From a virus, in the IMG/VR virus record IMGVR_UViG_3300023184_000338, positions 1 through 33,724 of that record: a stretch of 33,724 bases of DNA. One strand, 5' to 3'. This document shows, in pieces, positions 7,309 through 15,382 of the stretch (its first letter is position 1; every line of letters starts with the position of its first letter). The notes under the pieces were generated by a model. The model made no database searches and was not told where the DNA came from. It worked only from the letters and a program-made list of their open reading frames with translations. A program made the translations under genes and the position numbers.

Positions 7309-10300
7309 GATTCAGTCCTCGTTCTGTTACTTTACAGGTAAATATACCAACATTGTTTGGTTTTAGCAACCACTTTTTGTAATCTCCCCAAAGATCCTGA
7401 GAATTCCAATCGGAGGCAGAAAATACAACAAATTCGTTTTGCCGACCATCCCATTCGACCTTAACTATTCCCATGTTGGATCCACGTTTGGTCTTTACCT
7501 CTTTAACCTCTCTGATTACACCGGGAATATCAATGTACAAACCCTGTAAACCATCAAAAGATTCTGGGACGACCAAAGAATTTAACCTCTCTCTGTGGGT
7601 CTCAACCGTTTCTGCACTCATATCGGTGATGCAGAATCCAAGAAGTTCTTGTTCTGCTTCTGCGATATCTCCCCTTGAGACCTCGCGGGCTTCTATATTG
7701 TCGAAAGCGCCAACATTTACAAGAGTGTCAATGACATTAGATCGAAGGATTTGTCTTGGGGACTTTCCCTTCTTGTGCCCCTCCCATTCTTTCTGAGCCG
7801 CTGCGTGTTTGTCCGAGAACTCTTTTGAAGATGCGTAGGGCCGATTATCAACGATCCATCTAGCCGCATCTTCGCCAACCCATTTGATGTTTTTAAGACC
7901 AAACCATATCTGCGTATCCTTACTGCAAATTTCGACCTCAGACATATTTACGTCTGGAAGATTGATTTTGATTCCCATGAGCGAGGCTTCCTGAATGTAC
8001 GGACCTACATCTACAGGATTAGTTTGAATAGAAGACATAACAAATTCAACAGGGTGTTTCCACTTGGCGTACATTGTACGAGCCAAGATGATAGCGTAGG
8101 CGACGGCATGAGACTTATTGAAAGAGTATTTGGAAAAGTCAATAATCAGATTCCAGATTCGCTCCGCCATTTTTTCTTCCATGTGCTTGGTGGCATGCTC
8201 AATATATCTTGGATACTCGTTCTCCATTTCAACAACCATTTTTTTACCAAGCAATTTGCGGATGTGGTCAGCCTGCTTGAGGTCGTAACCAATTGACCGA
8301 AAGTAAGAGATGACCTGCTCTTGGTAGAGAAAATCTCCGTACGTTTCCTTAAGAATTTCTTCAAGAATCGGATGCAGATACTTGACCTCTTCAATCCCGG
8401 CGCGGCGGTCAATAAAGCGTTCAACCACACCAGAACGAAGCGGACCCGGCCTATTTAAGGCAACAATTGCAGCAAGATCAAGAATTGACCGGGGGCGGAT
8501 CCTCTTCCCAATTTTTTTAGCATTGCCGTCTTCAATTTGGAAAAGACCTAGCGTCCAGCCTTTATCAATTAGCATCCAAAAGTCTTCTGAAAGTTCTTCC
8601 CATTCAATATCTTGATAACGCCAATTACCGCCGACACTCTTATTAACCATTTTCAGAGTATCAAGATTTCTAAGGCCTAGACGGTCAAATTTTGGAAACC
8701 CACATTCTTCCACCTCTCGCATTTCCACCTGTGTTGCAAGAATTCGACTACCTTTCGCTCCGTCATCGTCTTTTAAGGCGCGGTACATGGTCGGCAATTC
8801 CTCTCTGATATCTACATCAGAGATGACAATTGCCGAAGCGTGGATTCCGTAATTAGAAATCCTACCGCCGATGATCTTTGCGCAATCAAAGAGTTCTGGA
8901 TATTTTTCCATGAAGGGAGCGAGTTTTTTGGCAGCATCTTCGTCTTCCAGCACAGCGATTTTAATTCCTTCACCAGACTCCCATCCAATCTGGTCGGCAG
9001 ACATAATATTGATGTCTGGTACAGAATCAATAATTTTCTTAATTGCCTCTGCGTCCTTATACGCAATCCCAAGAACTTTTGCAACGCGATCAATCGTTGC
9101 CTTGGGCTTCATTCGGATGTGGTTTCCTATTGGGATAACGTGATTGACGCCGTACCGGGATTTGAGATACTCATCCAACTCGTGGCGGCGGCTTGGCTCA
9201 AAATCAATATCAATATCAGGAAGACCGCTATCACGACCAGCGTTATAGAATCTCTCAAAATAAAGATCGTATTTAATGGGGTCTACGTCTGTAATTCCCA
9301 ACGCATAGGCGAGGAGACATCCTCCTGCACTTCCACGACCCGGACCTCTTTCAATTTCACTATCGTCAGCCCATTTACAGAAATCCGCAGTGATAAGGAA
9401 ATAGTCTGTTAGGCCAGCGTTAACGATTGTTTCAATCTCATATATCGCCCGGTCTTCAATCTCTTTGGTGACTTCCTCGTACCGACGCTCTAAACCTTCT
9501 TCAACAAGGCGAATCAGCATTGTCGCGTTGTTCTTGTCCTTAGAGGCTTCTTTAGGAACAAAAACCGGTAGATGCATGCGCGGTTCAGAGAGTTTTGCAT
9601 CTTTACATCTATCTAGAATTATGTCTGAATTATTTATTGCCTCATCGACAACACTTTGACTGAGATATGACAATTTGGATCTAACATCAACCTCATCCAT
9701 GATGTAAAGAGCAAGAGGATGCGACATCCTATTCTCATCATCAATCTTCTTGCCCATCTGCATGCAAAGCATGACTTCATGATAAGGATAATGATCCTTG
9801 CAAGAATAATGAGCATCGTTTGCATAAACCATTGGGATGCCATGCTCTCGCGCTACCGAAACAAGTTCTGAGTTGAGATCCATCTGAAATTTCTCGGGGT
9901 AAGTATGAATTTCCAAAAAGAAATCATCGCCAAATATTTCTAAGAACTTGTATACCGCTTCTCGGTTGCCACCGTTTCGTATACCTTGACAAACAATACT
10001 TGAAGCGCATGCGGATGTCGCAATGATGCCCTCCTTGTACTTTTCAAGAAGTTCCCAATCCATTCGCGGGACATAATAAAAGCCCGTTCGATTAGCCTCG
10101 TCAGAAATGCGCATGATGTTACGCACACCTTCTTCATTCTTTGCCAAAAGAATGAGGTGCGCCTGATCACGCTGCTTCTTTTTTCTATCGGGAGTTATCT
10201 TCCGATGTACGCTGGCTTGATATGCTTCTATGCCGAATCCGGGGATAAGATCGTTCCGGCGCATCTCTTTCATAAAAGGACGCCAACCAGCAATTACAGC

Positions 10301-10417
10301 ATGATCTGTCAGGAACGCGCCACGACTACCAATCTCCTGCGCGCGCGAGGCGATTTCTTTTACGGTAGAGAAACCGTCTAGGGCGGAGAACTCGCTGTGA
10401 TTATGAACGGGTATCAA
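7283..10417 (-). CDS. dnaE: DNA polymerase III alpha subunit (family C, DnaE type)
   Basis: A 1044-residue family C replicative polymerase. The N-terminal PHP domain is visible (VHNHSEFSALDG, LTDHAVIAGW, ANDAHYS around H203), with a partly preserved metal site, so it may keep proofreading activity. The palm holds PGRGSAGG (359-366) and the catalytic PDIDIDF (D401, D403); the fingers contain LYQEQVISYFRSIGYDLKQA and SFNKSHAVAYA. The C-terminal region is short compared with bacterial DnaE and looks like a reduced HhH/OB part, with no clear clamp-binding motif. The TTG at 10417 follows GGAGGGG by only 2-4 nt, and an extended -10 box lies 9 nt upstream, so initiation may be from a nearly leaderless transcript. 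No sliding clamp is seen in this window. Confidence 0.95.
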   Translation of the reverse strand: MIPVHNHSEFSALDGFSTVKEIASRAQEIGSRGAFLTDHAVIAGWRPFMKEMRRNDLIPGFGIEAYQASVHRKITPDRKKKQRDQAHLILLAKNEEGVRNIMRISDEANRTGFYYVPRMDWELLEKYKEGIIATSACASSIVCQGIRNGGNREAVYKFLEIFGDDFFLEIHTYPEKFQMDLNSELVSVAREHGIPMVYANDAHYSCKDHYPYHEVMLCMQMGKKIDDENRMSHPLALYIMDEVDVRSKLSYLSQSVVDEAINNSDIILDRCKDAKLSEPRMHLPVFVPKEASKDKNNATMLIRLVEEGLERRYEEVTKEIEDRAIYEIETIVNAGLTDYFLITADFCKWADDSEIERGPGRGSAGGCLLAYALGITDVDPIKYDLYFERFYNAGRDSGLPDIDIDFEPSRRHELDEYLKSRYGVNHVIPIGNHIRMKPKATIDRVAKVLGIAYKDAEAIKKIIDSVPDINIMSADQIGWESGEGIKIAVLEDEDAAKKLAPFMEKYPELFDCAKIIGGRISNYGIHASAIVISDVDIREELPTMYRALKDDDGAKGSRILATQVEMREVEECGFPKFDRLGLRNLDTLKMVNKSVGGNWRYQDIEWEELSEDFWMLIDKGWTLGLFQIEDGNAKKIGKRIRPRSILDLAAIVALNRPGPLRSGVVERFIDRRAGIEEVKYLHPILEEILKETYGDFLYQEQVISYFRSIGYDLKQADHIRKLLGKKMVVEMENEYPRYIEHATKHMEEKMAERIWNLIIDFSKYSFNKSHAVAYAIILARTMYAKWKHPVEFVMSSIQTNPVDVGPYIQEASLMGIKINLPDVNMSEVEICSKDTQIWFGLKNIKWVGEDAARWIVDNRPYASSKEFSDKHAAAQKEWEGHKKGKSPRQILRSNVIDTLVNVGAFDNIEAREVSRGDIAEAEQELLGFCITDMSAETVETHRERLNSLVVPESFDGLQGLYIDIPGVIREVKEVKTKRGSNMGIVKVEWDGRQNEFVVFSASDWNSQDLWGDYKKWLLKPNNVGIFTCKVTERGLNLVRGEKLQ

Positions 10418-10426
10418 TGCCCCTCC

Positions 10427-10435
10427 ATCTTAGCA
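10427..10435 (-). promoter_or_regulatory. Extended -10 promoter for DnaE
   Basis: TGC-TAAGAT on the minus strand, 9 nt before the TTG start of DnaE and downstream of the long hairpin element. There is no -35 match. The predicted transcript would begin 2-3 nt before the start codon. This is one of eleven similar TGN-TANNNT boxes in the window. Confidence 0.45.
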
Positions 10436-10450
10436 GGAAAGAGAAAAGAA

Positions 10451-10539
10451 TTGGGGCGGGAGCCATAGTGGCCGTCGCTGTCGTGGCGACGTCGCGAAGT
10501 TCGACGGCATCATCGACACGGGCATGGCTCCCGCCCCAA
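10451..10539 (-). repeat. GC-rich nested inverted repeat between ssDNA-binding protein and DnaE genes
   Basis: Two perfect 16-bp arms (10451-10466 and 10524-10539; TTGGGGCGGGAGCCAT and its complement) enclose 57 bp. Inside is a second perfect inverted pair, GCCGTCG at 10471-10477 with CGACGGC at 10502-10508, and within that a perfect 10-bp palindrome GCGACGTCGC at 10486-10495. On the minus strand the outer stem is followed by a pyrimidine-rich tail (AATTCTTTTCTCTTTCC), so a strong transcription terminator is one reading. Nested symmetry of this size is more than a simple terminator needs. A structured RNA, a protein-binding site or a replication element are alternatives. Confidence 0.8.
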
Positions 10540-10548
10540 ATTGCTGGA

Positions 10549-11364
10549 CTATTCAGACATCTGCTGCTTGAGGGCGGCGAAGCGCGTGTTGCGCGGTGCC
10601 TCCTCATCAGTCCACGGCGGGGCCTTCTCTGCATCCTTGTCGGAAACAGGAGCGGTGGCCTCCGTCTTTCCGCCGTAGCGGGAGACCTGATAGTGATCCG
10701 GAAGAGGATCGATCAACGAACGCAAACGATTTTCATCGCCGAGACCGGTAAGATACTCTTCGATATCGACAAAATTCTCAGAGAATCCCGAGAGATCGAT
10801 GGCGGAATTTTCGGTCTTAATGAAATCGTAGCGGGTCGAAATCTTTTCACCGCGACGAGTCACCGAGAAGACACAGTCTTCAATTGCCATTCCTGTATCG
10901 TCCGCAAACGTGGTAAGCCAGCGAAAGAAATTGGACGGAGTCTGGATAATAAGACCAATGTCCGGAACCGTTTCATCACGGCGCTGGGTGGTGCCAACCT
11001 CAAAACCAGAAATTTTGCCCGCCGTGCGGACGGGTTGCAAAACAGCAACAAGGGCAATCGACTTCAGGCGAGGCTGAACCTCAAAGCGATCCCAAATCGG
11101 ATCATAACCGTCCTCGCCGTCAAAGGCGGGATCCTTGCGCGACACAAAATCATTGTAGATAGAGGAGCCGTTATCACGCTCGCCAGTAATGATGAACTGG
11201 TGCATGAGCACGGTAGGAACCTCCTCCAGTGGCGTAATGAACTGGATGTACTTTTTCTCGTCGGTCTCCCAGTTAATGAAGTTTGGGCGCGGTGCTCCGT
11301 TTTCACGCTTCTGACCGGCTTGTGCGATTACCTGCGCACCCTTGCGAAAATTAGGCATTGTCAT
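10549..11364 (-). CDS. Probable single-stranded DNA-binding protein
   Basis: A 271-residue protein lying between the primase/helicase and polymerase genes, where phages usually keep their ssDNA-binding protein. It has a basic N-terminus (NFRKGAQVIAQAGQKRENG), a beta-rich core (KKYIQFITPLEEVPTVLMHQF, RLKSIALVAVLQPV, GLIIQTPSNFFRW), and an acidic, Pro-rich C-terminal region (SDKDAEKAPPWTDEEAP) like the protein-recruiting tail of such proteins. No zinc motif of the T4 gp32 type is present, so it would be a different lineage. AAGGAG lies 3 nt before the ATG at 11364 and 9 nt before the ATG at 11358; the second may be the true start. The gene is visibly more GC-rich than its neighbours. Function is inferred from context and architecture. 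Confidence 0.6.
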   Translation of the reverse strand: MTMPNFRKGAQVIAQAGQKRENGAPRPNFINWETDEKKYIQFITPLEEVPTVLMHQFIITGERDNGSSIYNDFVSRKDPAFDGEDGYDPIWDRFEVQPRLKSIALVAVLQPVRTAGKISGFEVGTTQRRDETVPDIGLIIQTPSNFFRWLTTFADDTGMAIEDCVFSVTRRGEKISTRYDFIKTENSAIDLSGFSENFVDIEEYLTGLGDENRLRSLIDPLPDHYQVSRYGGKTEATAPVSDKDAEKAPPWTDEEAPRNTRFAALKQQMSE

Positions 11365-11503
11365 CTTCTCCTTGTTTTTCCATTTCTCCGTAGAGATCTT
11401 CTTTTTCTTCGTCAGTCATTTCACTGACGTTCTTGTTGGCGCTCTTAATAATACCTGTTACGTCTTTTATTTTTTCACTCTTCTGGTATTTTTTAAATCC
11501 CAT
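11351..11503 (-). CDS. Small unknown protein between primase and ssDNA-binding protein
   Basis: A 50-residue charged protein. The ATG at 11503 is chosen because AAAGGA lies about 7 nt upstream; a longer reading to 11563 has no support and would run deeper into the primase gene. It begins basic (MGFKKYQKSEKIKD) and ends acidic (MTDEEKEDLYGEMEKQGEDD). It overlaps the primase end by 11 nt and the next gene start by 7-14 nt, typical of a real gene in a packed operon. No family is recognised. A small helper of the primase or helicase is possible but unproven. Confidence 0.55.
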   Translation of the reverse strand: MGFKKYQKSEKIKDVTGIIKSANKNVSEMTDEEKEDLYGEMEKQGEDDNA

Positions 11504-12512
11504 CTCTGTTTCCTTTTGTTGCCCACCAAGGGCTTGCCTGATTGATTCTATAGGAAACTTCATCCGGTGTCAAGTCATTGAGATCCCCCTTGTCCTGATC
11601 GGGAGGGTCAACAACAAAAAGCGGGACGGTGTTCTTTAACTGGTTGACAACTTTTTTTGTCGCATTCCTACCCGCCTCATCATTATCAAACGACAAAATA
11701 ATTTTATTCCCAACAGAACAAATGTTCTTAATTAGTCGGATTTGTTCTTGTTGAACGCTTGCTCCAAATGTAGCAATTGCAGAATATCCCAAGGTCGCCA
11801 GATAGGCAACCGTTATCGCGCTCTCAACTACAACAATATCGTGGTCGTCTTCCACATTGTCATAATTGTATAGAGTAGATTTTTTTGGAAAGTCTTTTGT
11901 GTTTGTATATTTAGGAATATTACTTGGAGCGTTTATCCATCTTTCTTGATAGCCTACAAGTTTTTTTCTAAAGATGTGCGGAATTATTACGGCTGGTCCG
12001 ACATACGAACCACGCTGATGCTGCGAGTCATAACCTAATAGTAATAACGAAGATACCTCTAAAGAAATTCCCCTATTTAGAAAGAAATCTGTTTCTTCTA
12101 AATTTTCCACCCAAGGATTAATCAAATTTTTACTAAAAACAGGTATTGCAGGCTCTTTGATCTCCATCTTCTGACTGTTGATAAGTTTTTCAATTCTCTC
12201 CGCGAGAGCGGATCCACTATTGGTCTGAAGAGATAGAGAGTAAGTTCTGCAGAAGGCTACTGCATCTTCAAAAGAACAACTCTTAACATCGGAAACTAGG
12301 TTAATTAAAGTTCCGCCACGACCACATGCAAAACAGTTAAAAAGTTTTTTGTTTCTGTTTATAGAAAAACTTGGATTCCGGTCATTGCCTGAATGGGTTG
12401 ACAGGGGGCATCTCGCAATGTCTTCCTCGCCGTTTCGTGTTACGACATCTATGCCAAGAGCCGACTCAAGTTGATCAATGTCGATGCTCTGAGACATGAC
12501 CGCGTAATTCAT
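11493..12512 (-). CDS. DNA primase (DnaG-like, CHC2 zinc finger plus Toprim)
   Basis: A 339-residue primase. The N-terminal zinc-binding domain has C35, H40, C60 and C63 (CPLSTH ... CFACG) for template recognition. The Toprim catalytic domain shows the conserved Glu in IVVVESAIT (E230) and the DxD in SFDNDEAG (D276, D278). It is much shorter than bacterial DnaG and lacks a long helicase-binding C-terminal domain. The helicase is encoded as a separate protein just upstream, unlike the fused T7 gp4. Its start shares one base with the helicase stop (TAATG), with no clear ribosome site, so translation is probably coupled. It should lay RNA primers at the phage fork. Confidence 0.9.
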   Translation of the reverse strand: MNYAVMSQSIDIDQLESALGIDVVTRNGEEDIARCPLSTHSGNDRNPSFSINRNKKLFNCFACGRGGTLINLVSDVKSCSFEDAVAFCRTYSLSLQTNSGSALAERIEKLINSQKMEIKEPAIPVFSKNLINPWVENLEETDFFLNRGISLEVSSLLLLGYDSQHQRGSYVGPAVIIPHIFRKKLVGYQERWINAPSNIPKYTNTKDFPKKSTLYNYDNVEDDHDIVVVESAITVAYLATLGYSAIATFGASVQQEQIRLIKNICSVGNKIILSFDNDEAGRNATKKVVNQLKNTVPLFVVDPPDQDKGDLNDLTPDEVSYRINQASPWWATKGNRDGI

Positions 12513-13762
12513 TAGGTGAGTCCGGTGATCCGGAAGTTGCTGTTCTGCGTAAGTTCAACCTTCATTTCCCAAGATGCAGTCTCATACGCTCGGGCCTCAA
12601 TAATTCCCAATTCAACCACTTGAGATACACGCATATCCTTTGTCTGGTGCAAACCGAGGATAGCGTCAGCCGTTTGACCAATAGAATCAGAGAGACCGAT
12701 TTTAGAAAGGTCTGCCATTTCGGAAAGTTTGGCTGCCTCTCTATTGAACTGGGCGGCTACATAAAAAGGAAATGCACCGCAAGCATCTTTTAGATCTTCG
12801 TTGATATATTCAATTTCTCTAAAGCGCTGGTCGGCTGACACGTTCTTTGTTGATTCAAGAAATTTCAATTGATCAACATAAACAATATCCGCGCCGTGTT
12901 CTTTTGCTATCAACTTTAGCGATTGAACCGTCCTCTCACCACGGGGAGGCTTGATAATGTTAATGTTTCCACTCTCAATTATTCGCTCCATATTTCTGTT
13001 GAATATGTCTTTATCGTGAGCGTTAAGTTCATTCTGTTTAAAGCGCGGCCAAGATATTCCGGCAGCCATGCATGCGTACCTGTAAAATGTTTCTTCAAGT
13101 TCCATTTCAAGAGTAAAGAAAACGCAATTTACTCCGGACTTCTGTGCCTCAACCATGCTCTTCATCAGCATCCAAGACTTGTACCGCTTTGGGCGACCGA
13201 TAACATAAATCAGTTCGCCTCTCTTCAGGCCACCGAGGGCTGTGTCAACCTCTTTAAATCCATATGTGACGCCCTGATTTCTTTTATCCTGTGCATCTTG
13301 ATAGTAAGATGCAAGAATATCTTGATATTCATAACCACTAATTGAATATCTCTTTACTCTTATGTTCTCTCGTATACGAACTAGAGAGTCAATCGTTTGG
13401 TCAATTAACAGATGCGGTTCTTTTTTATAAAGAGTTCCCGCAATTTCAGTAAGGACATTTTCTACTTTTCCGCGAGCAAAGCGAGTTTTGAATTCGTCTA
13501 TCAGCCAATTTAGTTCAGAGGATGGCTCAATGCATTCAACATTGAACCTATGGCAAATGACCTCTCTGGAGGCTGGCTCATGGTATTTCTCTATATGAGA
13601 AAACTGATAATCAAGGATGTTTCTGCCTGTGGTCTCTTCTTCGGTCAGAAACTCTGGGAGGAATCTTTGGTCATACAGAGACTGAGCGTTTTCCGCAATG
13701 CCAAGATGATCAATTAGTTCATTTTCCAGAACTATCGGTTTTAATTCCGTTTCCATCTGCAT
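12512..13762 (-). CDS. DnaB-like replicative helicase with atypical P-loop
   Basis: A 416-residue RecA-fold helicase of the DnaB family. The N-terminal 150 residues are helical. The motor domain begins with TYGFKEVDTALGGLKRGELIYVIG, typical of DnaB. The P-loop reads GRPKRYKS (189-196), with Tyr194 where DnaB has Gly. Walker B is ADIVYVDQLKFL (D297); H3-like AQFNREAAKLS and a late DSIGQTADAILGL motif follow. Its loader is probably the DnaC-like protein encoded divergently at 15418. The ATG at 13762 lacks a good ribosome site and overlaps the kinase gene by 44 nt; the ATG two codons later is an alternative. The family call is secure even though the P-loop is unusual. Confidence 0.88.
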   Translation of the reverse strand: MQMETELKPIVLENELIDHLGIAENAQSLYDQRFLPEFLTEEETTGRNILDYQFSHIEKYHEPASREVICHRFNVECIEPSSELNWLIDEFKTRFARGKVENVLTEIAGTLYKKEPHLLIDQTIDSLVRIRENIRVKRYSISGYEYQDILASYYQDAQDKRNQGVTYGFKEVDTALGGLKRGELIYVIGRPKRYKSWMLMKSMVEAQKSGVNCVFFTLEMELEETFYRYACMAAGISWPRFKQNELNAHDKDIFNRNMERIIESGNINIIKPPRGERTVQSLKLIAKEHGADIVYVDQLKFLESTKNVSADQRFREIEYINEDLKDACGAFPFYVAAQFNREAAKLSEMADLSKIGLSDSIGQTADAILGLHQTKDMRVSQVVELGIIEARAYETASWEMKVELTQNSNFRITGLT

Positions 13763-14366
13763 TCTTGTTCAGAGTCTCCAAGACGAGGGGCATCCGCTTT
13801 GAATGCACCGGAGAAAGGACAGTAGCAGGGTTTCCGTAGCGGCGCAATGCCTCTTGCATGGCCTTGTCCAGAACTTCATTTTCGCCTGTGTCTGCTTTTG
13901 GGTTTTGAACCGAAATAGCGGCAAAGGATTCCGGATCTGTTGTCGGCAAATAGAAAAGATTATTGGCAACACTCAGTGTGTCAATACAAAAATATGCAAA
14001 TACTTGTGCAGCACTAACTTCTCTTTGAATAGAGAAACTCTTAACCTCATCTTCAATAGGAGACTGAGCGACTGTCTCTGCGTAAAAACCCGTATAACAC
14101 AATGTATCAAAAATAGTTCCGCAGACAATAATGTTTTTTTCTGCGAGGTAGTTCTTACGGGTTTCTTGTTCTCTTGAAACGGCTATATGCAAATTTGACA
14201 CATAGGTAGCATTGACACCTATTCCCATTTTGAACTGATCGCTGAGTTTTTCAACGTATTTGTCAATAATTACAAAATTATTTTCTGGGAACGCACGTTT
14301 TATTGCATTTGCCAATTTGGTCTTTCCGGAACCCGGAACACCAATAAGTCCAATTATTTTACTCAT
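13719..14366 (-). CDS. P-loop nucleotide kinase-like ATPase
   Basis: A 215-residue protein with an N-terminal Walker A GVPGSGKT (residues 9-16) in the context SKIIGLIGVPGSGKTKLANAI, typical of small kinases (AAA_28, NadR and deoxynucleotide kinase-like groups). A later segment, NIIVCGTIFDTLCYTGFY, resembles the Walker-B/DT region in such kinases. The substrate cannot be read from the sequence; a deoxynucleoside or (d)NMP kinase would fit with the reductase and deaminase elsewhere in the window, but NAD- or RNA-related kinases are alternatives. A ribosome-like AGGTGG lies about 9 nt before the ATG. It overlaps both neighbouring genes. Confidence 0.65.
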   Translation of the reverse strand: MSKIIGLIGVPGSGKTKLANAIKRAFPENNFVIIDKYVEKLSDQFKMGIGVNATYVSNLHIAVSREQETRKNYLAEKNIIVCGTIFDTLCYTGFYAETVAQSPIEDEVKSFSIQREVSAAQVFAYFCIDTLSVANNLFYLPTTDPESFAAISVQNPKADTGENEVLDKAMQEALRRYGNPATVLSPVHSKRMPLVLETLNKNADGNGIKTDSSGK

Positions 14367-14961
14367 TTTCTTTTTCCACCTTTTTTGGAGATCCCAACTT
14401 CATCTGAATTTTTCCGGGTAAAGCATATTCTTGGAAAATGGGAAGAAGACTTGGATCACTGTCGATCATTTCTTCCGCTTTTTTCTCGTCAAATTCGTAA
14501 ACCGTTCTTTCAACCATAACCAATTGAGATATTTCGGGATGTTCTTTTGCAAATTTGTCTGTATCAAATCTTGCGCCTACGACCGCAGAACTTCTTGAAC
14601 ACTGGAATCCTTCTTCGTTAGTCCAAACAAATTTAATTTTTGTAGGATCTTCTTCTATAAGGATTCCATTATCGTCTCTTTTAACAAAACGCCATTCTGG
14701 ATAGTTTTCTTGGATGTATTGTTTTGCAGAGGTATCATCATTGATATGAATATCAATATACTGGTATGCCAGAGTTTGTGATAGTTTAATATATTCTGTT
14801 GCTAGATCAAAAAACTTAGATCTGAGTTCGCTTTTCTTATTTTCTAATTTTTTTATTTCATCATTTACAAAATAAAGTTCTGAACAAGTATCATTGAGGA
14901 CCAGAGACAAGGACGACGGGTCCTTCACACTCTGGGCAAATTCTTTCTCTGTGTTGCTCAT
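14359..14961 (-). CDS. Unknown protein with N-terminal coiled coil
   Basis: A 200-residue charged protein. Residues 20-65 form a probable coiled coil (CSELYFVNDEIKKLENKK onward), followed by a mixed beta/alpha domain (YPEWRFVKRDDNG, IKFVWTNEEGFQCSR) and a Lys/Glu-rich tail. A weak ribosome site (AAAGG) lies 11 nt before the ATG. The 5' end overlaps the SWIM protein gene by 71 nt, an unusually long overlap in this operon, and the 3' end overlaps the kinase. No family is recognised. As an early gene in the replication operon it may assist DNA metabolism, which is inference. Confidence 0.75.
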   Translation of the reverse strand: MSNTEKEFAQSVKDPSSLSLVLNDTCSELYFVNDEIKKLENKKSELRSKFFDLATEYIKLSQTLAYQYIDIHINDDTSAKQYIQENYPEWRFVKRDDNGILIEEDPTKIKFVWTNEEGFQCSRSSAVVGARFDTDKFAKEHPEISQLVMVERTVYEFDEKKAEEMIDSDPSLLPIFQEYALPGKIQMKLGSPKKVEKENE

Positions 14962-15193
14962 CTGTCTGTTGCCTTTCTGAAAAACTATTCCATGTACATA
15001 TACTTTTTATAGTTTTTTTTATATGAGAGCATTTGCCCCTGTATAGATACCCTGTGCAGTCGCACATCGCGCTGTTTTTGTCCCACGGCGGAACGAACAC
15101 GTTATAAATTTTTGTAGCGTCGGATGCAGAGCGGACTTTGAACTCTCCGTATGAAGAGTCTTTTCCCTGCTCACACATCCAGACCTCGTTCAT
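14891..15193 (-). CDS. SWIM zinc-finger protein, first gene of the replication operon
   Basis: A 100-residue protein built around a SWIM zinc finger, CxC(n)CxH: C44-x-C46, C55-x-H57 in CDCTGYLYRGKCSHIKK. A second pair, C86-x2-C89 (CPECEG), lies near the C-terminus. SWIM domains bind DNA or proteins and occur in SWI2/SNF2 ATPases, transposases and recombination mediators; the phage also encodes an SNF2-like ATPase at 21842 with no SWIM domain of its own, so a partnership is conceivable. It is the first gene after a promoter whose -10 box ends 6 nt before the ATG, so the mRNA may be leaderless; AGGA within the -10 could instead act as a ribosome site. The exact role is unknown. Confidence 0.75.
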   Translation of the reverse strand: MNEVWMCEQGKDSSYGEFKVRSASDATKIYNVFVPPWDKNSAMCDCTGYLYRGKCSHIKKTIKSICTWNSFSERQQTDEQHRERICPECEGPVVLVSGPQ

Positions 15194-15199
15194 GCAGGA

Positions 15200-15228
15200 A
15201 TCCTAGCACAAAAACGATCTCAGATCAA
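15200..15228 (-). promoter_or_regulatory. Promoter of the leftward replication/packaging operon
   Basis: TTGATC (15223-15228) and TAGGAT (15200-15205) are 17 bp apart, with TGC just before the -10. Only 6 nt separate the -10 from the ATG at 15193, so the first transcribed base would be at or next to the start codon. Confidence 0.6.
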
Positions 15229-15254
15229 AACTTGACATTGCAAAAAATCTTTGA

Positions 15255-15338
15255 TACCCTTCCCCAAGTTGGACTCGGGGCTTTATATTTTATATATTTT
15301 ATTTATTTTTTATTTTATTTATTTTTTATTAGGCATAA
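15255..15338. other. AT-rich divergent control region, origin candidate
   Basis: Between the divergent operons, positions 15282-15331 are wholly A/T and include a perfect tandem duplication of a 16-bp unit (TTTTATTTATTTTTTA at 15297-15312 and 15313-15328). A short imperfect hairpin (CCCCAAGT-TGG-ACTCGGGG) precedes it, and two G-runs of 7 and 8 (15346-15352, 15357-15364) follow it. An easily melted tract between a helicase-loader gene and a helicase/primase operon fits a replication origin. This is inference; UP-element-like promoter stimulation is the alternative. Confidence 0.4.
15297..15328. repeat. Perfect 16-bp tandem direct repeat, all A/T
   Basis: Two adjacent exact copies of TTTTATTTATTTTTTA in the divergent control region. 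No third copy is seen. Confidence 0.85.
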
Positions 15339-15382
15339 TGGAATAGGGGGGGTCAAGGGGGGGGACCCGTTTGACTATTGAT

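Noticed and set aside
8840-9412. Plus-strand 190-codon open frame inside DnaE
   Set aside because: Antisense of conserved polymerase sequence; no independent support.
10417-11427. Plus-strand 336-codon open frame opposite the ssDNA-binding protein gene
   Set aside because: It is the antisense of a GC-rich coding gene; the product is Arg/Leu-rich with no domain pattern and no ribosome site.
15232-15260. Plus-strand promoter TTGACA-17-TACCCT
   Set aside because: Perfect -35 but poor -10 without TG extension; the later TTGACC/TAGGCT pair fits the start codon and the local motif better.
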